A DNA stretch of 64,000 nt from contig NZ_JABUHN010000013.1 in the NCBI RefSeq assembly GCF_013328815.1, positions 24,492-88,491 of the forward strand. The letters are read 5' to 3'. This stretch comes from Tabrizicola fusiformis. Lineage in GTDB: Bacteria > Pseudomonadota > Alphaproteobacteria > Rhodobacterales > Rhodobacteraceae. The notes under the pieces are model-generated. The model ran no database searches. It was not told the DNA's origin and saw nothing but the letters and a program-made list of their open reading frames with translations. This document shows positions 8,594-16,947 of the stretch, piece after piece (the first letter of the stretch is position 1; every line of letters starts with the position of its first letter). The translations under genes and the position numbers were made by a program.

Positions 8594-9224
8594 GGCGGAC
8601 AGGCTCCGGCTGGCGCAGCTTCTGTCGCCCGCCTTTCCGATCGGCGCCTTTGCCCATTCGCAGGGGCTTGAGGCGGCGATTTCAGCCGGGTTGGTGACAG
8701 ATGAGGCCAGTCTGCGCGACTGGATCGAAGGGGCGATCCTGCACGGTTCCGGTCGGATGGATGCGATCTTTCTGACCTTGGCCCGGGCGCCCGGCGCCGA
8801 TCTGCCCGCACTGGCCGATCTTGCACGCGCCTATATGCCCAGCCTTGGCCGTGCGCGCGAAGCCGAGGAACTTGGCCGGGCCTTTGGCGCGCAGATGGCG
8901 GCCATCACGGGACAAGAGTCGCCGCTTCTCCCCCTGCCACTGGCGATAGGGCTTGCGACGCGGGGGCTGGAGGTTGGCGATGGCGAGGTGCTGGCGCTTT
9001 GGTTGCAGGGGCTGGCGGCACAGCTTGTGTCGGTCGCGGTGCGCTTCATGCCGCTGGGGCAAAGCGCGGGGCAGCGGCTGATCTCGGGTCTTGCGCCGCT
9101 GATCGTGCAGGCGGCGGCGGATTATGCGCGGCTTGGGCTGGATGATCTGGGAAGTTGCACCATCGGCGCCGATATCGCCTCGATGACACAGGAAACGCTT
9201 GAGGTAAGGATCTTCCGCTCATGA
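8571..9224 (+). CDS. ureF: Urease accessory protein UreF
   Basis: All-helical accessory protein acting as GTPase regulator in the UreDFG maturation complex. Typical motifs are [18 protein letters not shown] near the N-terminus and [11 protein letters not shown] in the C-terminal third. Start candidates are ATG 8571 ([12 protein letters not shown]) and ATG 8583 (MAIEADRL), both overlapping the end of ureE; neither has a strong ribosome site, and I give the longer form of 217 residues. An in-frame ATG at 8460 is rejected because it lies deep inside ureE. The stop overlaps ureG by 4 nt. Confidence 0.93.
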   Translation: MTIFMAIEADRLRLAQLLSPAFPIGAFAHSQGLEAAISAGLVTDEASLRDWIEGAILHGSGRMDAIFLTLARAPGADLPALADLARAYMPSLGRAREAEELGRAFGAQMAAITGQESPLLPLPLAIGLATRGLEVGDGEVLALWLQGLAAQLVSVAVRFMPLGQSAGQRLISGLAPLIVQAAADYARLGLDDLGSCTIGADIASMTQETLEVRIFRS

Positions 9225-9856
9225 CCAATCCCCATGGACCCTTGCGCGTCGGTATCGGCGGCCCGGTGGGTGCCGGCAAGACCACCCTGACCGAGCAACT
9301 GTGCCGCGCGCTGGCCAGCCGCTGCGACATGGCGGTGATTACCAATGACATCTACACCCGCGAGGATGCCGAATATCTGATGCGGGCGCAGGTTCTGCCG
9401 GTGGAACGTATCCGGGGCGTGGAAACCGGCGGCTGTCCCCATACCGCGATCCGTGAAGATGCCAGCATCAACCTTGCCGCCGTGGCCGATCTGCGCGGCG
9501 CCTTTCCGGCGCTGGACCTGATCCTGATTGAATCGGGGGGCGACAATCTGGCGGCAACCTACAGCCCAGAACTGGCGGACCTGACGATCTATGTGATCGA
9601 CACGGCCGCAGGGCAGGACATTCCGCGCAAACGCGGACCGGGTCTGGCGAAATCCGATTTGCTGGTGGTGAACAAGACCGATCTGGCGCCCTATGTCGGC
9701 GTGGATATCGGCCTGCTTGAGGCGGATACCCGCGCGGCGCGGGGGGCCCGGCCCTATGTCATGGCCCGGCTGCGGCAGGGCCATGGTGTTGCAGAGGTCG
9801 TGGCGTTCCTGTGCGAGGAAGGCGGTCTGACCCTGCGCGATCAGCCGAAGAGTTGA
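9221..9856 (+). CDS. ureG: Urease accessory GTPase UreG
   Basis: SIMIBI-class GTPase whose GTP hydrolysis drives nickel insertion into urease. It has 211 residues with a P-loop [12 protein letters not shown] at residues 11-22, the metal-binding CPH motif in [14 protein letters not shown], and the base-recognition motif VNKTDL. It is the last gene of the urease operon; its stop overlaps the end of the convergent small membrane-protein gene by 16 nt. A complete ureD-A-J-B-C-E-F-G set is therefore present and looks functional. Confidence 0.98.
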   Translation: MTNPHGPLRVGIGGPVGAGKTTLTEQLCRALASRCDMAVITNDIYTREDAEYLMRAQVLPVERIRGVETGGCPHTAIREDASINLAAVADLRGAFPALDLILIESGGDNLAATYSPELADLTIYVIDTAAGQDIPRKRGPGLAKSDLLVVNKTDLAPYVGVDIGLLEADTRAARGARPYVMARLRQGHGVAEVVAFLCEEGGLTLRDQPKS

Positions 9857-9996
9857 GCGAGCAGGGTGCCCAGCGTGAAGGCCGCAACAACCAGCGTCAG
9901 CCGGAAATAGTGGCGGGCCTCAGCCAGATCGGCGGCAGCCTGTTCGCGGAACAGGCGCGTGGCTTCGAACGGAAGCGGTGAATCGGCGACAGACAT
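9841..9996 (-). CDS. Small single-span membrane protein
   Basis: A 51-residue protein starting at ATG 9996 with GGAAAGGGG upstream. Residues 1-28 are polar ([20 protein letters not shown]) and residues about 31-50 form one transmembrane helix ([19 protein letters not shown]), so it is probably a tail-anchored inner-membrane peptide. A longer in-frame reading from 10239 has no ribosome site and non-conserved composition. It converges on ureG. Function unknown. Confidence 0.65.
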   Translation of the reverse strand: MSVADSPLPFEATRLFREQAAADLAEARHYFRLTLVVAAFTLGTLLAQLFG

Positions 9997-10177
9997 AAGC
10001 AACCCCTTTCCTGCCAGACGAACCAGCGAAGCGCGGCGGCTTGTGGCCGACAACGCGGTCAAGAGGCTCAGTCTTCTGCCCGGACCCTTAACGAGGGTTA
10101 ACGCATCGCCCTGCATCTTGACGTTTTGCCAGAAAAACCCGCAAAGGCGGCAGAAATTGGGCAATCCCGGAACATTT

Positions 10178-10987
10178 TCAGCGACAGTCCGGCTCAAACC
10201 CGTCAATCGCGGCCAGCGCCTCTTCCGCGGTTTCGACAAACTGGAACAGCGATAGGTCTTCGGGGTTGATCACGCCCTCCTCGGCGAGGAAATTCCAGTC
10301 CAGAACCCGCTCCCACCAGTCGCGGCCAAAGAGCAGGAACGGCACCCGCTTCATCCGCTTGGTCTGGATCAGGGTCAGGCTTTCAAACATCTCATCCAGC
10401 GTGCCGAAACCGCCGGGGAAAATGCAGATCGCCTTGGCCCGCATCAGGAAATGCATCTTGCGGATGGCGAAATAGTGGAAGTTGAACGACAGGTCCGGCG
10501 TGACATAGGCATTCGGCGCCTGTTCATGCGGCAGAACGATGTTGAGCCCGATGGAATCACCCCCGGCCTCTTCGGCGCCGCGGTTGCCCGCCTCCATGAT
10601 GCCGGGGCCGCCGCCGGTGATCACCACATCCTCGTGGCCATAGCTTTGCAGGCTGCGTTCGGTCACCAGCCGGGCCAGCCGCCGCGCCTCTTCATACCAG
10701 CGCGACAGACCCGCCGCCTTGCCGGGTTGCCCCGGAGCCGGAATGCGTGCGCTGCCCATCACCACGATGGTAGACCGGATACCGCGCTCATCCATGATCA
10801 TCTGCGGCTTCAGCAGCTCAAGCTGCAGCCGCACCGGGCGCAGCTCTTCGCGGGTCATGAAATCGCGGTCGGCGAAGGCCAGCCGATAGGCGGGCGCCCG
10901 GGTCTGCGGCGTATCCGGCAGCCGGCGGGTGGCGGCGATATCTTCGTTCGAGTCGCGGAACGGATGGCTGCGGGGTTCGTCTTTCAT
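10178..10987 (-). CDS. LOG-family (TIGR00730) protein
   Basis: A 269-residue protein of the LOG/lysine decarboxylase-like family. Members are phosphoribohydrolases that release cytokinin-type bases or nucleobases from nucleoside monophosphates. The signature PGGFGTLDE is present near residue 190, and a nucleotide-binding GGGPGIMEAGNRGA lies near 130. About 75 N-terminal residues precede the Rossmann core, as in the longer bacterial members of the family. It is divergent from the kinase-like gene at 11069. Substrate is not predictable from sequence. Confidence 0.88.
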   Translation of the reverse strand: MKDEPRSHPFRDSNEDIAATRRLPDTPQTRAPAYRLAFADRDFMTREELRPVRLQLELLKPQMIMDERGIRSTIVVMGSARIPAPGQPGKAAGLSRWYEEARRLARLVTERSLQSYGHEDVVITGGGPGIMEAGNRGAEEAGGDSIGLNIVLPHEQAPNAYVTPDLSFNFHYFAIRKMHFLMRAKAICIFPGGFGTLDEMFESLTLIQTKRMKRVPFLLFGRDWWERVLDWNFLAEEGVINPEDLSLFQFVETAEEALAAIDGFEPDCR

Positions 10988-11068
10988 TGGGCACTCGGCA
11001 AATTGCTGATATGCTTACAAGGCATAGCGGCAGATGGGGACCGCTGCCACCTGAACTTGAGCAAGGCA

Positions 11069-11965
11069 ATGACCGCAGCCCGGATGCATGAGGGAGAAAC
11101 GCCCGTCACGCTGCAGCAGGCCGCAGCCCTTGTCGCGGCGCAGTTTCCGGAATGGGCGGGTTTGCCGCTGGCCTATGCCGGGGCCGGTGGCACCGATAAC
11201 CGGCTGATACGGCTGGGCGAGGATATGGTTCTGCGCTTCCCGCGCACACCGGGGGCGGCGGCGCAAATGGCCGCTGAAGCGCGCTGGTTGCCGTGGCTCG
11301 CGCCGCAACTGCCGCTGGAGGTGCCCGCACCGCTGGCGTTCGGGCAGCCGGGAGAGGGCTATTCCCATCCCTGGCAGGTCCTGCAGTGGATCGCCGGGGC
11401 GAATGCGCTCGTGGCGCCGCCTGCCGACGATCTTGCCGCTTCCGGGGCACTGGCAGGCTTCGTGGCGGCTTTGCGGGCCATTCCGGTGCCACCCGACGCG
11501 CCCCTGATGCCCGAGGGCGGCCATCTGTGCCCGCGTGACGCCTTCACGCGCCAGATGATCGCCCGCATCACCGACGAGGCTGACCCGGCCGAGGTGATGC
11601 GCCTCTGGCACGCGGCGCTGGCCTTGCCGGTCTGGAAGGGGCCGCCGGTGCTTGTTCATGCCGATCTGCATCCGCTGAACCTGCTGACGCAACAAGGCAG
11701 GCTTGCCGTCGTGATTGACTGGGGCGCCTTTTGTGCCGGTGATCCGGCGCATGATCTGATCTGCGGCTGGATGGTTCTGGGCCCGGCAGGCCGCGCACAT
11801 TTCCGCAACCTGCTCGGGGTCGATGAGGCCACATGGGCGCGGGGGCGGGCTCTGGCCTTTTCCAAGGCGGTGATGGCGGCGCCCTATTATCGCAACAGCA
11901 ACCCGGCCCTGCATGGCGTGATGCGCCGGGCCCTGCAGCACACAATGGACGACTGGCCGAGGTGA
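11069..11965 (+). CDS. Aminoglycoside phosphotransferase-fold kinase
   Basis: A 298-residue protein of the APH/choline-kinase fold. The catalytic loop [13 protein letters not shown] (HxDxxxxN) and the metal-binding [16 protein letters not shown] are intact. The glycine-rich N-lobe reads [13 protein letters not shown], followed by [13 protein letters not shown] with the likely ATP-binding residue. The start is ATG 11069 after AAGG; ATG 11084 is an alternative. Family members phosphorylate aminoglycosides, macrolides, homoserine or other small alcohols. Sequence and context do not tell which, so a resistance function should not be assumed. The gene ends about 55 nt before dapD. Confidence 0.85.
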   Translation: MTAARMHEGETPVTLQQAAALVAAQFPEWAGLPLAYAGAGGTDNRLIRLGEDMVLRFPRTPGAAAQMAAEARWLPWLAPQLPLEVPAPLAFGQPGEGYSHPWQVLQWIAGANALVAPPADDLAASGALAGFVAALRAIPVPPDAPLMPEGGHLCPRDAFTRQMIARITDEADPAEVMRLWHAALALPVWKGPPVLVHADLHPLNLLTQQGRLAVVIDWGAFCAGDPAHDLICGWMVLGPAGRAHFRNLLGVDEATWARGRALAFSKAVMAAPYYRNSNPALHGVMRRALQHTMDDWPR

Positions 11966-12021
11966 GTTGCGCAGATCGCCCTCTCTGGCTATGGAGGGCA
12001 GGTATTTCTGGGGAGATCGAC

Positions 12022-12849
<828 letters not shown>

Positions 12850-12869
12850 TCTGCCAAGGCGGCGATTGA

Positions 12870-12903
12870 CAGGCTGTGCCCCCCGGGGCGCAGCCTGTTT
12901 TCA
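12870..12903 (+). terminator. Rho-independent terminator of dapD
   Basis: A 13-bp stem with one G-T wobble pair and a 2-nt loop (arms 12870-12882 and 12885-12897) is followed by TTTTCATTT. It lies 20 nt after the dapD stop. Confidence 0.85.
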
Positions 12904-12926
12904 TTTGTTCGTTCCGGGTCTGGTCG

Positions 12927-13439
12927 ATGACGGCTCTGCATATCTATCATTCGGACAATTCGCTGTTGATGCTTGGTCTGTCCGGCCATGACATTCCCGG
13001 CCCCGTGATCCGCATTGGTTGCCGCAACAACGCCAGTTTTGTGGACCTGTTCGCGCGTCTCTTGGCGGGGCGGCAGCGGTTTGACCGCATCATCATTGAT
13101 TGCCACGGCGCCCCGGGCGAAATCTCTTTCGGCGAGGATCGCAGCTTTCACGATGGCTGGTTCCGCGATCAGCGCGCCTATATGGGCGGGCAAAGCTTTG
13201 CAACGCCCGGGGCGCATATCCTGTTTTCCGGCTGCAATGTTGCCGAAGGGCCGGGCGGCTGGTCTTTCCTGACCGAAGCCGCGCGCTGCATGTTGATCGG
13301 TGTTGGCGGGCAGGCCAAAGGCTGGACCTCGGTCGGATTCGGCAATCCGCTCACCGGGCGGGTGGTGCATTTGACCGGCCATCCCCGCACGGTGCATGTT
13401 GATGGCAGCGGGCAGGTGACCCGCCGTGAAGGGGCCTGA
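12927..13439 (+). CDS. Putative caspase-fold (DUF4347/C80-like) protein
   Basis: A 170-residue protein if translation starts at ATG 12927 (MTALHIYHSDNS). An upstream in-frame reading from 12876 overlaps the dapD terminator and is rejected. Two blocks resemble the catalytic pair of caspase-like folds: a hydrophobic strand ending in RIIIDCHGAPGEIS (His-Gly), and ILFSGCNVAEGPGGWSFL (Gly-Cys). A further strand, MLIGVGGQAKGW, follows. The spacing of about 50 residues and the strand-then-motif pattern match DUF4347-type domains. Protease activity is inferred, not certain. There is no signal peptide, so it is cytoplasmic and small for the class. Confidence 0.7.
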   Translation: MTALHIYHSDNSLLMLGLSGHDIPGPVIRIGCRNNASFVDLFARLLAGRQRFDRIIIDCHGAPGEISFGEDRSFHDGWFRDQRAYMGGQSFATPGAHILFSGCNVAEGPGGWSFLTEAARCMLIGVGGQAKGWTSVGFGNPLTGRVVHLTGHPRTVHVDGSGQVTRREGA

Positions 13440-13448
13440 GGTGGCGCG

Positions 13449-13922
13449 CTACATCCGCGCGCCGGTGCAATCCTCGATCGCCACGAAAACATCGGTCATC
13501 GCGGCATTATACAGCGACCAGCTACAAGCCCGGCCCGCGAAATCCACGTCGAATTGCTCGCTCGAATCCCTGAAGGCATCGACAGCGGACTGATCCAGCG
13601 TCAGCCAGGCCCGATCGTCATTCGCCCCGGTTGCGAAATAGAATTGCGACGCCCCGCCGTCAAAGCGCAGCGCCATCTCATCCGGGCCGTGCCCCTTCAC
13701 GCCCGGAACGCTCAGGCTGTAGACGCGCTTGGTCGTTTAGGCCAGCCGCAGCATCCCGGTGCCATTGGTCAGAACGGCGGCACAACGGTCAAACCGGCCC
13801 TTCTCGAAGATGGCGATGATCTGGAAATCGCCGACGCGGGTGATCTTTTTCTCCTGCGCCTGCAACGGCAAGGCTGCTGTCAGAAACAGGGCAAGGGCGG
13901 CAAGCAGCGGACGGAATTTCAT
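13449..13922 (-). pseudogene. Secreted protein gene interrupted by one in-frame stop codon
   Basis: The minus-strand frame starting at 13922 encodes a signal peptide (MKFRPLLAALALFLTAALPLQA) and a mature segment to residue 61, where it meets TAA at 13739-13737. The same frame continues immediately with sensible protein (TTKRVYSLSVPGVKGHGPDE) to a TAG at 13451-13449, giving about 157 residues in all. No frameshift is needed. The downstream part has conserved-looking features such as FYFATG, two cysteines (RACSW and EDCTG) and a typical end. The simplest reading is a recent nonsense mutation or a sequencing error. Function unknown; probably a small periplasmic protein. Confidence 0.8.
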
Positions 13923-14024
13923 CTGGATTGGCTTTCATGGGATTGGCGGGGGGCGACGCTATCTTATCCGCGGAACTTGACAAGTGGCCGGCTTCGGGCG
14001 ACCCCGGCAAAAAAGGGGAATGCC

Positions 14025-14369
14025 ATGGAAGACGGCGAAGACAAACCGGCCAAGGTGAAACGCGCGCAGCAGGTTTACACCCTTGTCGTGGAAGTCGGCC
14101 GCAAGGCGGGCGATGGCCTGCCCGACAAGGCCACCGGCGCCGCGCTGATGATCTATGCCAGCGGCGTGGACGAGGCCGAGGCGGTGCGCGAAACCGTGGC
14201 GATCCTCAAGGATGCCGATCTCGCGCCGCTGGATGTCTCGGGCTATGGCACTTTGGACGACCGGCTGAAGGCGGGCGACGAGATCGACGGCGAAGAGCGG
14301 GCGCTGATGCAGCGGGCGCTGGACGAAAACTCGGTCGTTGTGGCGCAGATGACGCCCTTCTTCGACTGA
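14025..14369 (+). CDS. Conserved small cytoplasmic protein, unknown function
   Basis: A 114-residue acidic protein starting at ATG 14025 with AAAAGGGGAA upstream. It contains QVYTLVVEVGRKAGDGLPDK, a segment DEAEAVRETVAILKDADLAP and VSGYGTLDDRL, and ends VVAQMTPFFD. The alternation of strands and helices suggests a small alpha/beta fold. No catalytic motif is seen. It is transcribed away from the broken secreted-protein gene and converges with the Hint gene, whose stop abuts its own. I do not recognise the family beyond a general likeness to uncharacterised Rhodobacteraceae proteins. Confidence 0.8.
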   Translation: MEDGEDKPAKVKRAQQVYTLVVEVGRKAGDGLPDKATGAALMIYASGVDEAEAVRETVAILKDADLAPLDVSGYGTLDDRLKAGDEIDGEERALMQRALDENSVVVAQMTPFFD

Positions 14370-15449
14370 TCAGGCGCGGCGGCGCTGCCCGCCCCGACCC
14401 AGAAGCGCCATCAGCGTCATCGCCTCATAGGTCTCAAGGCAGCGGCGGGGCGCGACATCGCCCGGCACCGCCGACAACAGCGCGCAGCCATCGGCCAGCA
14501 CTATGACTGGCTCTTCAAAGATCAGCGCGACCGAAGGGGCAACTGCCCGCCGCTGTTCCGCCATGGCCGACCGGCCATCGACCAGTGCGCTTGCAGGCAC
14601 CAGAACCTCATCCTCGCCGAAAAGATACTCGACTTCGGGGCCTTCCAGCAGAACCATCTGATCGGAGGACACCAGAATGTCGCTGCGCTGCGGGAAATAG
14701 GGCGCCCGCAGCAGCACCGGCGCGAAAGAGCCGCAGGCCGGCAGATGCAGAGGATGCAGCGCCGCCAGCGGCCGAAGCCCGTGATCCACCGTGGCCACCA
14801 GATCGCCGGGGCGCAACTGGCCGGCGGCGACCGGGCCGCGGCTTGTTTCAATCGGAGTCCGCAACCCCATCCACGGTGCCCGGGCCGGCAGTTCGGCCCC
14901 CCGTGCCAGCCCGAACCACAACAGCGCCGGATGCCGTTGCAGCCGCTGCGGCGTGGCCGAGAGGGCGGCGACATCTTCGGGCCGCATCGGCAGGGGATTG
15001 CTGCCCGTCGCGGTCAGCACCGGGACCGACGGATCATCGACCACCTCAAGACGCAGCGACCACAGCCGCGCCGGGGCATCGAACCGCAGGCTTAACCGTC
15101 CCACGCCCTGAACCGCCGGCAAAGGTCCGGCGATAGAGTGGCGCTGCACCGCCCGCCCTTGCCGGTGCAGCAAGGACAGCCCGCTGTCGGGGTCGTGAAA
15201 CAGGGTCAGCCCCCGTTCCCAGCCATCATGCGCCTTGTAATCGAACAAGAGGCAGCGCCCTTCCAGCGGCAGCGCGAATTCGGCCACGAAAAGCCCGCTC
15301 TCCGCCAGGGCAGGCAGACCGGCGGTCGGGTCACGGTCCGACAGCACCAGCCAGTCTTCGGCCATGGCAAAGCCGTCCCCCGGCGGCAATGCCACGGTGG
15401 GTCGGGTCGGGTGCCGGTCTGGTCGCGGATCGCTCAAATGCCGCCTCAT
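14370..15449 (-). CDS. Hint-domain (Hedgehog/intein-type) protein, catalytic residues lost
   Basis: A 359-residue protein whose C-terminal half (about 190-335) matches the Hint_2 domain common in Rhodobacteraceae: TPIETSRGPVAAGQLRPGDL, then DHGLRPL, FAPVLLRA, ILVSSDQMVLL and YLFGEDEVLVPASALVDG. In active Hint domains a cysteine opens the first block and a histidine sits in the SPQHRML-like block. Here those positions appear to be Trp and Gln, so self-cleavage is unlikely. The N-terminal half is beta-rich and may be a lectin-like or capsule-associated domain. The start may be ATG 15449 or ATG 15365; neither has a strong ribosome site. Confidence 0.8.
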   Translation of the reverse strand: MRRHLSDPRPDRHPTRPTVALPPGDGFAMAEDWLVLSDRDPTAGLPALAESGLFVAEFALPLEGRCLLFDYKAHDGWERGLTLFHDPDSGLSLLHRQGRAVQRHSIAGPLPAVQGVGRLSLRFDAPARLWSLRLEVVDDPSVPVLTATGSNPLPMRPEDVAALSATPQRLQRHPALLWFGLARGAELPARAPWMGLRTPIETSRGPVAAGQLRPGDLVATVDHGLRPLAALHPLHLPACGSFAPVLLRAPYFPQRSDILVSSDQMVLLEGPEVEYLFGEDEVLVPASALVDGRSAMAEQRRAVAPSVALIFEEPVIVLADGCALLSAVPGDVAPRRCLETYEAMTLMALLGRGGQRRRA

Positions 15450-15652
15450 CTCCCCGGATTTAACCCTGGGAGCATTGCCCCAAAGCCGACCGGATGTTGT
15501 TATCGGCAGAATCTAGGGCGGCACGGGCGGCATGTCACGGCGAAAGGCCGCCTTGCGGCACACGCTGCGGTGGTGGTGGCGGGATGGCCACAGCATTGCA
15601 GCCCGGCGGGTGCCGCGTTAACCCTTGGACATCTCATGTCAAGGAACTGCCG

Positions 15653-16801
15653 ATGTCCTCTCCTGTCGATCCTGTCCGTCTGACCGCCGATCTGATCCGC
15701 TGCGCCTCGGTCACCCCGGCCGAGGGGGGGGCGCTGCAATTGCTGGAAAGGGAACTGACGGCAGCGGGCTTTGCCTGCACCCGGGTTGACCGTGGCGGCA
15801 TCGCCAACCTTTTTGCCCGCTGGGGGGCGAAGGGGGCGAACAAGAGCTTTGGCTTCAACGGCCATACCGATGTGGTGCCGGTGGGCGATCTTGCCGCCTG
15901 GACCCATGACCCGTTCGGCGCCGAGGTGGTGGACGGCTGGATGTATGGCCGGGGCGCGACCGACATGAAATCGGGCGTGGCGGCCTTTGCCGCCGCCGCC
16001 ATCGACTTTGTGCGCGAAACACCCCCGGATGGCGCGGTCATCCTGACCATCACCGGCGATGAAGAGGCCGATGCGGTGGATGGCACCGTCGCTCTGCTGG
16101 ACTGGATGGCGCAGAACGGCGAGCGGATGACCCATTGCCTTGTGGGCGAGCCGACCTGCCCGAACGAGATGGGCGAGATGATGAAGATCGGGCGGCGCGG
16201 CAGCATGACCTGCTGGTTCACCGCAACCGGGGTGCAGGGCCATTCCGCCTATCCGCACCGTGCCAAAAACCCGATGAGCGCCCTTGTCCGCCTGCTCGCC
16301 CGGCTGGAGGAAAAACCGCTGGACGAGGGCACCGCGCATTTCGATGCCTCGACCCTTGCCATCACCACCATCGATTGCGGCAATCCGGCGACCAATGTGA
16401 TCCCGGCGCGCGGGGCGGCCACCGTCAACATCCGTTTCAACGATCTGCATTCCGGCGCCAGCCTGTCGGAATGGCTGTCCGCCCATGCTGCGGCGGTGCA
16501 GGCGGAAACCGGCGTGCAGATCGACTGCCGCTTTCAGATTTCCGGCGAAAGCTTCCTGACGCCGCCCGGTGAACTGTCGGAGCTTATCGCCAGTGCAGTT
16601 CAGGCTGAGACCGGACGCCGCCCCGAACCCTCCACATCCGGCGGTACTTCGGATGCGCGCTTTGTCAAGGCGCACTGCCCGGTGGTGGAATTCGGGCTGG
16701 TCGGCAAAACCATGCATCAGGTGGATGAACGGGTTGAGGTGGCGCAGATCGGCCAGCTCAAGGCGATTTACGCCCGTATCCTGCGCGATTACTTCGCCTG
16801 A
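15653..16801 (+). CDS. dapE: Succinyl-diaminopimelate desuccinylase
   Basis: Zinc-dependent M20-family hydrolase that removes succinate from N-succinyl-LL-diaminopimelate in lysine and cell-wall synthesis. It has 382 residues. Metal and catalytic motifs are GHTDVVPVG (His, Asp), [10 protein letters not shown] (bridging Asp), TGDEEADA (catalytic Glu and metal Glu) and the C-terminal [10 protein letters not shown] (His). The dimerisation lid begins near [13 protein letters not shown] 15653 follows AAGGAAC; an in-frame start at 15494 extends into the upstream intergenic region and is rejected. Confidence 0.97.
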   Translation: MSSPVDPVRLTADLIRCASVTPAEGGALQLLERELTAAGFACTRVDRGGIANLFARWGAKGANKSFGFNGHTDVVPVGDLAAWTHDPFGAEVVDGWMYGRGATDMKSGVAAFAAAAIDFVRETPPDGAVILTITGDEEADAVDGTVALLDWMAQNGERMTHCLVGEPTCPNEMGEMMKIGRRGSMTCWFTATGVQGHSAYPHRAKNPMSALVRLLARLEEKPLDEGTAHFDASTLAITTIDCGNPATNVIPARGAATVNIRFNDLHSGASLSEWLSAHAAAVQAETGVQIDCRFQISGESFLTPPGELSELIASAVQAETGRRPEPSTSGGTSDARFVKAHCPVVEFGLVGKTMHQVDERVEVAQIGQLKAIYARILRDYFA

Positions 16802-16818
16802 GCCGCGCCGGCTTCGGC

Positions 16819-16903
16819 TTTCATCTTGGTTTAAATATCCCCGCCGGAGGCTCCTTTGGCCGATGCAGGACGCTCCGCGGGGGATATTTGGGCCAAGATG
16901 AAA
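16819..16903. repeat. GC-rich palindromic repeat, copy A (between dapE and rnr)
   Basis: Two arms of about 31 nt face each other (16819-16849 and 16873-16903) with a few mismatches. Each has the core ATATCCCC or GGGGATATTT and the outer sequence CCAAGATGAAA. The right arm matches the downstream part of copy E (GGGATATTT...AGATGAAA). It lies between tandem plus-strand genes and could act as a transcription terminator or mRNA-stabilising hairpin. Confidence 0.75.
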
Positions 16904-16947
16904 TGCGGAACGTTTTCTTGGCGGGTCCGGCGTGCTAGGTCTGGGCC

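Noticed and set aside
11069..11965. Antibiotic resistance gene
   Set aside because: Only the general APH fold is visible; there is no mobile context or specific resistance signature, so substrate is left open.
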